Below, piece after piece: positions 49,001 through 61,138 of a DNA stretch of 64,000 nucleotides; within the stretch, counting starts at the first letter, position 1, and the number at the start of each line of letters is the position of its first letter. Where the stretch lies: NCBI GenBank assembly GCA_947311845.1, contig CAMZMU010000080.1, positions 17,788,911 to 17,852,910 on the forward strand. The letters are read 5' to 3'. The notes below the pieces were generated by a model, which was not told the DNA's origin, did not search any database, and was given only the letters and a program-made list of their open reading frames with translations. The translations under genes were made by a program, and so were the position numbers. The stretch is from Poa pratensis. Taxonomy: Eukaryota > Streptophyta > Magnoliopsida > Poales > Poaceae.

Positions 49001-52000
49001 CTTTAAAAATCTGAATATGAAAATAGTTTTTTTTTTAAATTAGTCTGATCATTTTTCAAATGTGGTTTTTTTAAAATATGAACAATTTTATAATCCGAAC
49101 ATTTTCAAAATCTAAACATTTTTCAAAAGTATGAACTTTTTCAAACAGATTTTGAAAACTTTCAGATTTCATGAAAAGAGAAGAAAATAGCAAAAACATT
49201 TGTTTCTGTTGGGCGACTGCTGGGCTGGTCGCTCACGGCGTCACGCGTCGGCCTAGGCCCATGTAGTGTGTGGGCGAGTCAAGCGTACTACTCGCTTTAA
49301 GCGACACATAGGCGCTCCAAGATCGATATGGGTGTATGGTTTTGTTTTCCTTGACGGGTACTAGCCTAAATTACATATTCATTAGATATTAGTTAGTGTG
49401 GGCCAAATTCTTAGGCCGTTGCATGACTCTACCCTGCTCGTGCTCCGCCCCTGCCAACATGGATACATCTTTCGCCACACCTCCCTCAGAGGATCCTTGA
49501 ATCCATTGTGGACACAACAAGACGACGTCGTCCCAAAGCTCCCATCTGCTCGCACATGGAGCCCACCACGATCCACAATGGTTGATCTCCTAGCGCCACT
49601 TCAACCACGTAGGCTTTGCCCGACGGTGAACCAGTGGTGACAAGGGGAGGAGACACGAATGTAACACCCCCATAGCGATGTGAGTTCATTTCGTTTTTTC
49701 AGGGGCAACATTGCCCCAAAAACTCATGACACGCAAACAATCCGATCGGGCCTGTTTCACAATCACATACCCCTTTCCATGCTTGGTTATGGGGAGCGAT
49801 TACAAGTTGAAGACTTGAAATATCATATAACGCAGTTGAGATGCATCTCAAAAGAAAATGAAAAAGCGTGGTTGATAGACATCTCAACTTCTGGGAGAAA
49901 CGTAATTGAGACATAAATCTCAAGAGCATGAAAAAACGCAGTTGAAACTTCTCAACTGCACAAATCTCAACCGCATGAAAAAAAAAACATAGTTAAGACA
50001 AAAAATTTACCTAAAAAAGAAGTTGTTGAAATGCGTCTCAAGCACATGGAAAACACATTTCATTCACATATGAAAAGTTGTGTGCATCGCTCTGATGCAT
50101 AGGCTTGGGCCTTAAGCTCCCATTTCGAGAGAAAAAACTACACGACTCTGAACTGTATGAAAAAAAATTGAGACACTGCTAAACTACACGATGCGGTTGA
50201 ATCAATCGGTTTCTTAGATTTTTTATCTAGAAAAGGTGCACTAGTTACCAACACACACAAGCTTACATACAATAAGCCGTTCTTGGATTCTTCTAAAAAA
50301 GTATCATACATATGATGCTCTTACGACTTATATGTTTTTTTTAAAGAGGATCACCCCGCTGATTTCCACTAGTAGAAATCAATTAGTCTTTTTTACATTG
50401 CGACTTATATGTGATGCTAACAACATTTTATAACAATATTCTATCTATTTACCTACTGTAAATAAATAGTAATCGGGATCATATATCTGAACAATAGTAA
50501 TAACATTATTTCTCCAGCATGCAACTCCTGCGAGACCACCCCATTTTCAATCAGCCAGGAGGTATAAAATTCCTTCCGGGGAATTCGGTGACAACATTAC
50601 TGGTGAAGTAAGTTCCTACACTCAAAAATTTATGGTTGTAGGACTTTATAAAATTAAATATGCTATCCCATTGTGGCTTAGTCTCCAACACAACTTTAAT
50701 CTATTTTGAGTTAAATGCACTATATTTGAAGTTTTCTTTGTCACCAGATTGCTACTTGGGGGACAACGGCAGGAAAATACTACGGTCTCCAAGCTAAAAT
50801 AAGTGTCTGGGCTCACCCGAATCAAGAACACTCTCAAGAATCTGGAGCATCCATAGGTGTCACCAACGCAAAAAGTGGATCCTCCATTGGCCAATTTGAA
50901 GCTGGGTTTCATGTAAGGCTAGTCACAATAGGGAGTAACTTAGAGTAGTAACATGTAGTAACATGCATATGTTACTTCTCTATGTTACTACCTCCACAAT
51001 GGGGAGTAACTTATGTGTGGTGTCCTGCAAGACTTTATTTATTATGTTATACACTCATTTTGTCTAGAAATGTGTGATGTTACGGTAACTAGCTATGTTA
51101 CCACAAACACCTCTCTCTTCATTAATTACATGCCACATAAACAAATTTGTCTTGAGATGTGTGATGTTACTAGCTAAGTTACTCCCATTGTGACTAGTCT
51201 AACAACTAAAACCAACTCCCTCATAAATGTGCACGCAAGAAATGACCATTTTTAACCTTTTTTTCATACAGGTTTTTCCTGATCTATATAATAACAGCGA
51301 TGTTCGCTTCTTTACATTCTGGACTGTAAGTGCAAACCATTTTATTTCCTACAAGCTGTACTAAAAATAATCACATTTCAACTCATAATATTTTCATTTT
51401 GTCATTACTTATTAGAGGGACGGATATGGATCAACAGGCTGTTACAACCTAAGATGTAGTGGATTCGTGCCCGCAGATGGTGCTGCACTTGTACCGGGCC
51501 AAGCTATTGGTCCTCCCTCAACATATGATGGCCAAGATCGCTATATCATACTTAGTCTACACACGGTGCGGCTAAATTTATTTTTCAATAGTTTGGTCGA
51601 TATAATGCAGCGTTTCAATCTTTTGTTAGTCATGTCAAAGTTAAAATTACTATGATTTTCAGCTCCGAAAACATTATCCCTGATTAGAATAACAAAATCA
51701 ATATAAAATTTTATTCAGGATACTTGTATAACAAATGAAGACCAAACTAGGTGCATTTGATGATGTTTTTCATAAATCAAGGAGCACAGGAAAATTCAGC
51801 CTATGCAGTAAGAGAAAAGGAGATATATCTTTAACAAGTTTGCAGAAAACGTCATTACCTATAGTTCTCAAAGCACATTCGATTTGATTGTTTTTGTTTC
51901 CTATCTATAATTTAATTTGGAATTTAAATTATTTTAATATGTGCTTTTGTTAACTAAAAGTTTTTCTTGGACCCTTCTATTTATTAACACTACATTTGTT

Positions 52001-53014
52001 TTGGGTGCAACTATAACTCTGGATGCATTTTCACTTATGTTTTATTTGCAAGTATACATATTTACGGTATAATTTCATTTTTGGGCGCATTTTCACTCAT
52101 ATTTGAGTGAGTAATTATATTAGTTATTACTGGCCAGGCAATTACGGGAAGGATTTGCGATTTCATATAGTGGTCCATTATGAAATTGACAAATCTATGC
52201 TTTCTACCGGTAACTACTTAAATTACTCTATGAAAATTGCAACAACGAAAAAAGTCCGTCGATACATACCAACATGAGACCTACTTTTAAAACTCTCATC
52301 AAAAGAAAAATGATAGCAAAGACAAATCGTAAATGGGAAAGAATCTTTGATGATGTCACTGATTTTATCACTCGTGTATGCATGCACCAAAAATATGTCG
52401 TTTTGCATTGAAAACTTGCACATATTCCATTCCATCCTTAGTGATAATTCATTTAATTTCATCTAAATGAATATTTTTGAAGTTTGGTTTGCAAAGAATA
52501 AGGCATGTTGTCATTGATGTTTCCACTAGTGCAATGCAATAGCTGCTCTCTATTGCAAACACACATGGTTCACGCTCTAATACTGCCCTTAGTGATAATT
52601 GATATTTTTTTTTGTTTTGCGCGAATGTTATAGGATCCTACTACCGGAAATTGGTTATTATACCGGGATGACCTTGTCAATCGTTCATTCCTAGGGCATT
52701 TCCCGAAAGAGCTTTGCCCGGATCTGAACGGTGGTGCAGGCCAAGCATCATTTACTGGATTTGTCGCTTACCCAAAGAATGGAAGAGGGCCAGCAATGGG
52801 AAGCGGGCATTTTCCCGAAGAAGGTGAAAGAAAAGCAGCATACTTTAAGAACATGAAGTTTTTCGACTCGAATGCTACTGCTCATGATCCCATTCCAAGT
52901 ATCATGTTCCCTTGGATGACCAAGCGGGACTGCTACCGGATTAGTGACATTCCTCTTGGAACTAAGGATGGTTATATGTTCTATTACGGGGGGCCCGAAG
53001 GTTGTAGTGGCTGA
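46004..53014 (+). CDS. Neprosin-domain (DUF239) secreted protein, six exons
   Basis: Exons 46004-46114, 50518-50607, 50748-50912, 51272-51325, 51416-51565 and 52634-53014. All introns are GT-AG and phase 0. The joined frame is 316 codons plus TGA. Exon 1 codes for a signal peptide (MMGFMAIIGLLCLF). Exons 3-6 give the Neprosin domain: WGTTAGKYYGLQAKISVW, GQFEAGFHV, TFWTRDGYGSTGCYNLRCSGFV, GSGHFPEEG, YYGGPEGCSG. Neprosins are glutamic peptidases cutting after proline; the two Glu positions expected to be catalytic fall in FEAGF (E118) and HFPEEG (E252 or E253). The N-terminal activation region, with its usual P-GT-PIRR motif, is absent or reduced to 30 residues in exon 2. Intron 1 (4.4 kb) holds several transposons. 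The start is the first of two adjacent ATGs. The gene lies within LTR element A. Confidence 0.87.
46831..46998. mobile_element. Tourist-type MITE in Neprosin intron 1
   Basis: 168 bp. Ends GGGCTTGTTTG and CAAACAAGCCC are inverted. TAA at 46828-46830 and 46999-47001 fits PIF/Harbinger. The interior repeats CCCGGGG. Confidence 0.85.
47084..48136 (-). mobile_element. TIR element carrying a KIEPG-repeat reading frame, in Neprosin intron 1
   Basis: Ends GAGCATCTCCACCGG and CCGGTGGAGATGCTC; TGA at 47081-47083 and 48137-48139. A 3-bp duplication suggests PIF/Harbinger, but TGA is not the usual TWA. Confidence 0.7.
47310..48030 (-). pseudogene. Broken frame of a grass transposon-associated KIEPG-repeat protein
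   Basis: Minus strand: GRNRALLEAERQAALDDHDG, then WWEGRDFHGVMREY, then KIKAEPG, KIEPGTSS and KIEPGTPS repeats, then SKEFAERWSCVDLNIIVIDND. From memory this layout recurs in grass elements with GAGCATCTCC ends; its function is unknown. A TAG interrupts it near 48017 and a one-base shift near 47565 separates the last block. Not functional as it stands. Confidence 0.5.
48140..50517. other. Rest of Neprosin intron 1, transposon-like filler
   Basis: AT-rich runs of AATCTGAACATTTT type (48890-49160) and repeated CATCTCAAC / GTTGAGA stretches (49820-50060) look like interiors of DNA transposons, but I could not define ends. It ends in TTTCTCCAG at the exon 2 acceptor. Confidence 0.4.
50917..51199. 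mobile_element. Tourist-type MITE at the donor site of Neprosin intron 3
   Basis: 283 bp. Ends GGCTAGTCACAATAGGGAGT and ACTCCCATTGTGACTAGTC are inverted. TAA at 50914-50916 and 51200-51202. The left duplication overlaps the GTAA of the splice donor. Confidence 0.85.
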
Positions 53015-53047
53015 TAATTAAGAAATGTGTTCAAGTGCTATATGTTG

Positions 53048-53053
53048 AATAAA
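53048..53053 (+). terminator. Poly(A) signal of the Neprosin gene
   Basis: AATAAA, 34 bases after the stop codon, followed by AT-rich sequence. Confidence 0.55.
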
Positions 53054-53089
53054 TAGAATGAATATTCTTCTTTGCTGTCAGATTTCTTC

Positions 53090-54861
53090 AGATTGATATT
53101 TTAACGAGGTTGTTTAAGCATAGTTTGTTGTGAACTATCTATAATGCTAGATTTGTAATGCTAAAATTAATCATATTCCCATGAATGTTATTCTGCGCCC
53201 ATTTTGCATCTCCTGGCATAGAATTTGCCCATGGTTTTTGTCCCCGTCGTTGAAGATGTGTGGTCTATGAGTGGTGCTTGATTGATACAGTTGCTCTCCT
53301 CTAGATATTCGTTGGGCTAAGACCCTTGTGTTTTATTTAATGGACTGGCTTGATTGCTAGGAAAGGTGATTCATACATCGTAGGCGGAAACGTAAGCTCA
53401 CTAATAATTACAATCTCCCTTGGCATTTCATTCCATCTATGATGTATATCTAACTGAACAGGCTCAGAGAGTAATACAGTGATAGGGTCAAGTCCCAACA
53501 CCGGCACTAGACGAGGCAGTGGCCCCACACCTATAGGCCGGGAGCCCATACACGTCATGGCGTACAAAACAGGTATAAACCATCACAGTGGATCTCAAAA
53601 AGATCATATATCATACACAATTCTTTATATTTACAAAAGAGCCGAAGGATATATTTTCTAGTCGCTTCCCACCCAACTACCTAGTCCAGTCTGCTTGTCA
53701 GACGATGACATAAAGCACCGATCGCGGGACCTTGTCGAGCGGCACAACTTGTCCTCGTCTCTCGAGAGCACCATGTTAGGCACCGTGCTGAAGCTCCCCG
53801 CCTCCGCGTCGTGTTGGGCAGGTGGGCGGTGTCGAGGGTTGTTACCAGGGATATCCTCATATCCATATAGCTCAGATCATGTTTCTTGTAGTGTGCCTCT
53901 CTCTGTCTACCCCGGGCCATGATTTATACTAACAGGGCCTGTTACAATATGTACAATAGGAGTTACACACCCACTAATCTATACATGATGTGAATTAATC
54001 CTGTAGTGGCGTCGTCTCATAACGCCACCGATAAATGGTATAACGCTTGTCTTGACGTCTACTCCAATGCTTGACCTTCTGTCTTCACGCCTGTTGAGCT
54101 TCTTGCCCGACTCCTTTGGAGTCGACATGCCGAGCCGAGCCAGGGATCCTGCCTAGTCGAGTCGACCTTTCCGTAGTCTTCGCGAACCTTCTGGGCCTCA
54201 TAGGCTTCACCGTATGGCTTGGTCCTTTTTGGATTCGGTCTGGTGGGCCTACCTGGTTTCCGGGCCCCATGTCAGGCAGCGTGCGGATGATTCGGGTGCG
54301 CCGCTCACGCAAGACGTCTTACGTGAATCGGCGGCGAGCAAGCTTGCTGGCAGCGGCCGAGATGGCACTGCTCCTCGTCGTTACCGCTCGCCTGGCCCTG
54401 ATGACCCACAAGTATAGGGGATCTATCATAGTACTTTCGATAAATAAGAGTGTCGAACCCAACGAGGAGCAGAAGGTGCTGACAAGCGATTTCAAGCAAG
54501 GTTTCACTGTAAATACTAACAGACAAGTTTTTAGGGTTTTTTGAAATAAAGTACGAGAAAGTAAATGCGAGTAAATAAAGTACAAGTAAATAAAAGAGAG
54601 CAGCAATAGTTGCAGCGAGTGGCCCAATCCTTTTTAGCACAAAGGACAAGCCGGTTGTTTCACTTATGATTACCAAACGTTCCTGAGGACACACGGAGAG
54701 ATGTCAAGTGCTTTCGCTTCATGCCGTTAACTCATATTTAATGTTTTGATAAGTGTTGTGTGGGTGAACCTATGCTAGTGCACTACCCGTACTTGGATAA
54801 ATACACACTCGTGAGGAAGTGATTAAGATAACTCTAACCACAGCTTTAAGCTCTGGGATCC
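53090..54861. mobile_element. LTR retrotransposon fragments
   Basis: 54397-54861 (TGACCCACAAGTATAGGGGA, then AGAGTGTCGAACCCAACGAG and GTGGCCCAATCC) is, from memory, a stretch common inside wheat-tribe LTR elements. 53690-54390 is GC-richer and resembles LTR or leader sequence, orientation uncertain. No gag or pol motif is visible. Confidence 0.5.
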
Positions 54862-57800
54862 TGTAACACCCCAAAAATTCATACTAATTTTAGTGGTGCT
54901 TTCCGACACCTGAAAAACTTTTTCCTCTTATCCTAAATATTTCTTCAAATCTTTGAGGATGAGTTGACTTGGAAATTGCTCCCTCAAGAATTTTCCCAGT
55001 GATCCACGAACCACTCCATCACCCGTGTTAATTTTGATGCTTAGGTTTTCCCTCGAAAATCCTAGCCCTAATTATCGAACCTTTTAAACCCTTTTCTCCA
55101 CCTACCAAAGGGAAGCCTATTTCATAGCTGGAAAAATTCCACTAAAAATATCAGAGGACTCCCATATTCATATCAAGACAATCATGTAAAAATATTGCAT
55201 ACTTCAATGCAATATTTCCAAGTTGGGCATTATTTTCCAAAATGCCATTTCTGATCCAGAGATGTTTGAGTCAAGCTATGTCTCTCCAAAAATTCTCATA
55301 AATTCAGGGAAGGAATAATTTTCCACTCCCAACACTTCTCCTTTTGGGACCAAAATTATTTGGTCAACCTTTCTACCACTTCCTTTGTAAGCACGAAATG
55401 GTGCCCTTATTAGATCTTCAAGCAAACCTATACTTCCTTTGTAAGCCCGAAATGGTGCCCTTTTTAGATCTTCAAGCAAACCTATACCTAGACAAATCCT
55501 ATGACCATGAGACTAGGTCACATTGACCACATGGTCCATAGACACACATATGCAGGAAATCACCCCAAGGTGAGGTGTGAAAATCACTTTGCCATGACCA
55601 TGCCATTGTGTCCATTTTTGGACATCTGTCGAAACCCAATTTACCAGTACCCATTTGAGCTCAATCTCCATAGACTCCCTCCTTATGCCACAAATACTCA
55701 GTGGTATTTTTTGGGGATTTTTCTGAGATGTGCAAGGCCCCTGTCATTTCATCAAGCACCTTCGGTACCTTTGGTTTTCTGAAAATCTTACCTTACAAAG
55801 TTTGGAATCCTTGAGTGGTTCCTGTTTTATTGGGTTGCTCTCGTCGTTATGAACCCAGTGGTGGAAACCGTTGTCCGTTTGGTGCCCCGAGTCATCGGAA
55901 ACGCGACGATGCCGCTCGCGTCGTGCTCTAGACGCACGCTTTGGCATGACCTAAACTCGCTTAGCTTAAACCGTTTAGCCTAACCCGAAGTCACAGTGCA
56001 GCCTCGTGCGACACTGTGCGTCTAGCACGGCAGCCTCACCCCTCCTCGTTCCTATCCCTCCCGGGTGGAGGAGAAATATCTCGGGGGGAACTATGGCCAC
56101 CACCCATTTTTTTTCCTCTCCTCCTCCCCCTTTGTTAGGCCACCCCAGAGCAGCTCGAGGAAACCCTAGCCACTCCCCACCTATTTCCTCTCCCCTGCTC
56201 TCTCCTTCAGTGCACAAGATCTACCAAAAATCCTCCACTAAATCTTGCCCACCATGGCCACCATGGTCGGAGCTTGGGCGAGCTCGTGGGAGGCCAACCC
56301 CTCCCTCGGCCTCGCCCTTCCCGACCATGGGACGCCGCCCCGGGCCCGTCCCCACCACCGTCCGGCCTCCCAGCGTGCCCCTCGGACGTCTCCAGCTGGC
56401 CACCATGCATTCCCGTGCGTGGCTGGAGGTTGAAGGCGACGGTCGATCCCCTGTTCTTCTTTTTTTGGGGTTCGTACGAACCGTTTTCTGGGTCCAGCCC
56501 AGCTGCTAGGCAGCCTGGCAGCAGCCTGCCCAGCCCGCGCTGCGCGCGCGCTGGCGCGCGATGGCCCATTCGCGGCCCATGTCGCCCGGCCGACGTGGCC
56601 CAGCAGCGGCCCGATCGGTTTTTTTCGCGGAACTGTTCTTCTTTTTCCTGGGAGACAAACTTCAAACGTTCGTATCTTTTGAACCGTAGCTCCGATTGGA
56701 GCGATTCAAATTTCTAAATTCCTATCTTTGTGAGATCTTTCCAGTGGTATAGATTTCACATCCTTCCAGAGAATATTCCGGGTAGCGCATTTTGTATGTG
56801 ATACCGTCCCGGCGACGCGGTGTAGGGCTACCGGTGCCCGAGTCCGCGACGTATTCACTTCACCGACGAACCAGAGCACAACCACTTGACCCCGAGGCAA
56901 GTTAACCACTTTCCATGAGCTCATGTCTAGTTTATCTTGTTGTGTTTTGCCTGCTAGTCAATGTTGATGTTTGTCTATGTGATTTCATGTGTAAGCTTGC
57001 ATATCATATTTATTTCCGAGCATAGATAGCGATGTCATGTTTCATTCATCATTCATTTGTGCATTAGAATGATGTGTGGATTAACTGTGCGCCTTGCACT
57101 TGCGTGGCTTTGTCGAACCCTCCAACTAAACAACTATAAAACATGCGTTCCTATGAGTGTTTGCTTCTTCTTCTTCTTCGCCGAGGTGAGGAGCGGACGA
57201 ATGTCACCTTATGATCCTCGGAGTTGGGGGCATTTGCCAAAAGAGTTATTTGCTTCTTCTCCCTCCGTCAAACTTGGTTGGCTTATGCCCTCTTTGACTG
57301 CGACGCTTGGGACATTTGTTTTCCATTTGGTTCTTTTTGCCAAGATTGCTGACACCACGTCGAGTTAATCCTCGAGTGGAACGGGTGCTTTCTTTCTTAT
57401 GAGTGCTTTTTGGTTCATTTTGGAGACTACATGCCCTACCAACTTTTGTAGTTGATCTGCGATGGCGCTGGTCGGAGGTATCTCCGCCACAGTCACCCGA
57501 TCGACGCTAACCAACTGTGCTAACTCTTGTAGTCAACACGGGATGGCGCTGGTCGGAGGTATCTCCGCCACAGTCGTCCGGTTGATGGTAACCACCGGTG
57601 CTAACTTCTTGTATTGATCTGTGATGGCGCCTTAGTCACCCGGTCAATACAAACTACTTTTGCTTGAAATATTATGTTGCTAATGCCTTGTTGTTTGATG
57701 ATATATTATTATGATATTATGATTGTTGTGTTGGACTAATCCCCAGTTGTTTGGACTTGAGAATGATGAAACTTGATTAAATGAAACACCCCTCCAAACA

Positions 57801-58524
57801 ACGATAGGGTCAGTCCATAGTGCCACTAATCTAAACTTTAAAAGCAGAACCATCGTCGTCTCATGGAGGACCGTGACCTAGTAGGTTGTTGAGCCCCTTT
57901 TCTGCCATCCATTGGGCGCAGTCGTTCGGTTGTGTTGTCCGAGGAAAGTGGTCGACAGGCACGGGTTCGACTGTGCTAGGGAGTCCGGAGCTAGGCATAC
58001 CCGGTCGCGCCGGGGGATGTGCCGGATTCACCTGCCCGTTGTGCCATGCGTATAGGGTGGTGCAGGAGAGTGTCTTAGCAAGTGGACGGTCATGTAAGTG
58101 TATTTTGCTTAGTCGGACTTTGGCGTGACAACCTAAAGTACCGGCTGAGTAAGGTGCATTTTGATAGTTGGGAACGCAACCTCTCGAGAGTGTCAACCTA
58201 GCAAGCTAGGCTCGTTCCTGGGATATGGAACAACAGTTCAGTGTCGGTCACACTGTGTGTCTTTGTCGTGTCAGGAGGTTAAACTTAAGATCTGTTTGAA
58301 AGAATTAATGAACGACCTGACTTCACTTAATGAACAATAAGATGATGCAGGGAATGTTACTTGAAGTCACATATGAGATAAGGCCAGAGGGCCTAGGAGT
58401 GTTGAGAGAAGAGACAAGGCCAGTGGGCCTGGCAGGGATGATAAATATTGTTATGTTTCTTGGTACCAAATGGTACACCCGGTTACTCGTCACAGGTAAG
58501 CCCTTTGTGTGATTGCTGGTATAC
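54862..58524 (+). mobile_element. Long LTR of the TGTAAC type, right end uncertain
   Basis: Starts TGTAACACCCC like the other two long LTRs and has similar content (AAACCCTAGCC stretch, GC-rich block at 56050-56600, tail rich in GGTCGGAGG). GATCC precedes it (54857-54861) and also occurs at 58525-58529. That would give about 3.66 kb, close to the solo LTR, but the inferred end lacks CA, so the right border is a guess. Confidence 0.45.
57440..57650. repeat. Tandem repeat, about 80-85 bp, two full copies and a partial one
   Basis: GATGGCGCTGGTCGGAGG then TATCTCCGCCACAGTC occurs at about 57460 and 57542, each followed by a CCG-T-GA stretch and a TAACC-ACTGTGCTAACT-type stretch. A shortened third copy (GATGGCGCCTTAGTCACCCG) is at about 57622. 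Confidence 0.65.
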
Positions 58525-59065
58525 GATCCAACCCCACCTGGCTTGGACTCTGTACCCGCGATACCCCTGTTGAGTCATACATGCGGAGATATTCCATGCG
58601 ACCCAGTATCCCCGGACGGTCTACACTGACATCTTTGATGGACGGCATCACAAGCTCATCACGTATAACTCGGAGGCCTCTACATCAACTCAGCCGCCTC
58701 CACGAGATCTCGCCGGCATCGACGCATGTGATTCAGCATCGAGAAACATCAGCGACTCAGCGCCTCTGCATCAGCTGCTCAATAAGCCGCTACGCTTGCG
58801 ACTCATCACCATCGACGCCAAGAACTCGGCAACGTCATCAACATCAACAACTCGCTAAACATCAGCGAGTCGCCAAACTCAACGTCAGCGAGTCGCCAGG
58901 CTCAACATCGACAAGTCGGCAAGCTCTGCATACGTAAGCCGACAACATCATCATCTTCAAGTCAACATTCCCTATGAAAGCGACTAGGCATGAGCCCCAT
59001 GTCTCAGGAATACAATATCATCATCAAGACAAGATCTTTCGCCTGACTCTACGAATCACCCGGAA

Positions 59066-59076
59066 GCTCGGGGCTA
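59066..59076 (+). other. Polypurine-like tract of element A
   Basis: GCTCGGGGCTA immediately before the right LTR, the form seen ahead of 3' LTRs that begin TGTCGGGGG in grasses (memory). Confidence 0.5.
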
Positions 59077-59077
59077 A

Positions 59078-59739
59078 TGTCGGGGGAATACCTAATTGAG
59101 TATGAGCCGACGTACGAACTTATCAAGACATAAGCTGACGGTGGCTTATCAAGAGATGAGCTGGTGACGAACTTATCAAGAGATAAGCTTGTGACGAACT
59201 TATCAAGAGATGAGCTGGTGTGCGAACTCATGAAGAGATAAGCTGACGTGCGACTTATCAAGAGATAAGCTGATGTGCGACTTATCAAGAGATAAGCTGT
59301 AGACAAACTCAAGGCTCAGGACGAACTTAAGGCCTATGATGACTTGGAGGCCCATCCAAGACTCCAATATGAATTCGACTAAAACTCATGTAAACCCTAA
59401 CCTGGCCATCTATATAAACCAGGCAGGGGCTCCCCTTGGGGGACAAGAAATTTAGACGCCAGACCTAGATCTATACAGAATAGACACAATGTAAACAGAA
59501 GAAGAGGAGCCGTTGCATCCGGCGACTCTAGAGAATACAGAATAAGACCTAGTCACAAACAACACATAGGGCTATTACCGGATGATGTTTCCCGGGGACT
59601 GAAGCTGTATAAATCTTTCTCTTGTGTGCAATCTCGTTATCTTGTGTGCAATCTCGCTCCCGGAAGATCCTACGTCGCCTAAATTCTACGATCTCACAAG
59701 TCATCACGCGATGACATCTGCCGTGATAATCCCACGATA
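59078..59739 (+). repeat. Right LTR of element A
   Basis: 662 bp, TGTCGGGGG to CCCACGATA; the terminal CA has become TA. It has seven CTTATCAAGAGATAAG-type units against six in the left LTR, and a duplicated CTTGTGTGCAATCTCG (59623, 59641). Clearly diverged from the left LTR, so the insertion is not recent. Confidence 0.88.
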
Positions 59740-59744
59740 GCGGG

Positions 59745-61138
59745 GCCCTTGCCTCGGCCCAGATCTGGGCCCATCTGGGCCTGATTCGGGTGCGGTGGGC
59801 CCTGCTGTACTTGCCTGGTTTCAGGGGCTTCTGGTGCGCCTGCCAGCTCATCCCTCGGCCATGGAGTGGCCGAGGCACCGGATCCGGGCCAGGTGGGCCC
59901 AGATCTGGTAGCCGCTTGGCAGCCCTATTTCGGGAGCTGCGGATTCGACCTGCGGGTGCAACCTGCTCGTTGAATCTCGCTGTCCGAGAGCCGGTTGGCT
60001 AGCTCCTGGTGAACTTATCGTGGTGGTGTATGTCTTATAGCGGTTGCGAGATTTTGGACGACGGGGCGGCGGCCCCGAATGGAGAGGCTGCGCGTCTAGC
60101 TCGGCGGCGGGCAGAGTTGCAATGGTGGTGGCGCCTCCCCTGGGCTACTTGGGTGGCGAGGAGAGGGACGGCGGAAGATCCGGGTGATGTCGTCTTCGTG
60201 GTGGTCCCCTGGCTAGACCTGAAGACCTTGATTTGATGGCGACGGTCCTCCTATGGGTTGTTTCGGTGACCCCAGGGTGGCACGAGTGACGGTCCTAGCG
60301 AAAGCTCTACGCTACGGCGTCGGCGGCGATGACGCCGTCGGGTGTCGTTTTTCCTCCTTGGGGGCGCCGTCGTGGGTTCCCCACATGTACCAGGGTTCCG
60401 GGTGAAAACCCTAGTCCATTTGAACTCGGCAGCGGCGGGGTGACATGTCGTTACCCTCTTGGGGGAGTTGTCGTGGGGCTCAGGGTCTGTTCGTTGTAGA
60501 CTCGAGTGTGCCTTGTCTGGCATGAAGCTTCTTCGGCTCCTTCGGTAGTCTAGATTAGTTTGTGCTAGGTGTAGCCTCTTCGGTTTTTCTTGCTCGACTT
60601 AGGGTTGGTAGCTTGCTACCCTCTCTTTGGTCGTTTTTGTTGGCTGGCTTTGTAAGAGGGGTTTTCTCTCCACCTTGTATCATCTCGGCCATTTGTGGCT
60701 TTTTTATAAAGCGGGGCAAAAGCCTGTTTCGAGCACAGTGGTACCGTGGAGTGGCAGACATTGGTATCTTATCTAAATTGTAATTTTACGTCTAAGCCTC
60801 CTTTTTGCAAAAGGTAGAGAGTAAATCTCTTTTTCGAATATTGTAGTCCTTCACAAACGAACAAGCAGAAGGAAAGAGCGGCCTAGCAATCCGTTCTGCT
60901 ATCGGCCGGCATGTGCTAGCTGGCGATCGATCGTACTCGTACCATACTCCACATGTACGCGCAAAGATGGTCGTCGCCCGCGCGTCTTGATCATGTCCGT
61001 ACGCGCAGCAGTCAGTCGTCGCGCGCTTCCGTCTGATCGTGCAAGCATGTGCTCGAACGCTAGCTCGACTCGATCATCAAAGTCTCCTCCTCAGCCAGCT
61101 GCTAGCACGCAGCCACCATTGTCAACCCGGCGCCGGTA
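59745..61138 (+). other. GC-rich right flank and upstream region of the second PDLP-like gene
   Basis: 59745-60500 is GC-rich and open in several frames without a domain. 60640-60730 has a T-rich stretch and TTTATAAAGCGGGGCAAAAGCC, resembling tails of grass transposons. No clear TATA box before 61139. Confidence 0.4.

Larger units (their letters stand above)
19051..59739. mobile_element. Non-autonomous LTR retrotransposon A, expanded to 40.7 kb by insertions
   Basis: Left LTR 19051-19659 and right LTR 59078-59739 belong to one family and are flanked by GCGGG on both sides (19046-19050, 59740-59744). A primer-binding-like site follows the left LTR and a purine-rich tract precedes the right LTR. 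The element's own interior appears to be only about 19660-21044 and about 58530-59077. Neither part shows gag or pol, so it is non-autonomous. Between them lie other transposons, gene fragments and an intact Neprosin gene. The single-insertion reading is inference from the paired ends and matching duplication. Confidence 0.7.

Noticed and set aside
50360..50385. CACTAGTAGAAA as a CACTA transposon end in Neprosin intron 1
   Set aside because: It is part of a short palindrome (GATTTCCACTAGTAGAAATC) and no partner end was found.
54857..58529. Firm solo-LTR call with TSD GATCC
   Set aside because: The inferred right end reads TATAC, not CA, so the five-base match may be chance; kept only as a tentative border.
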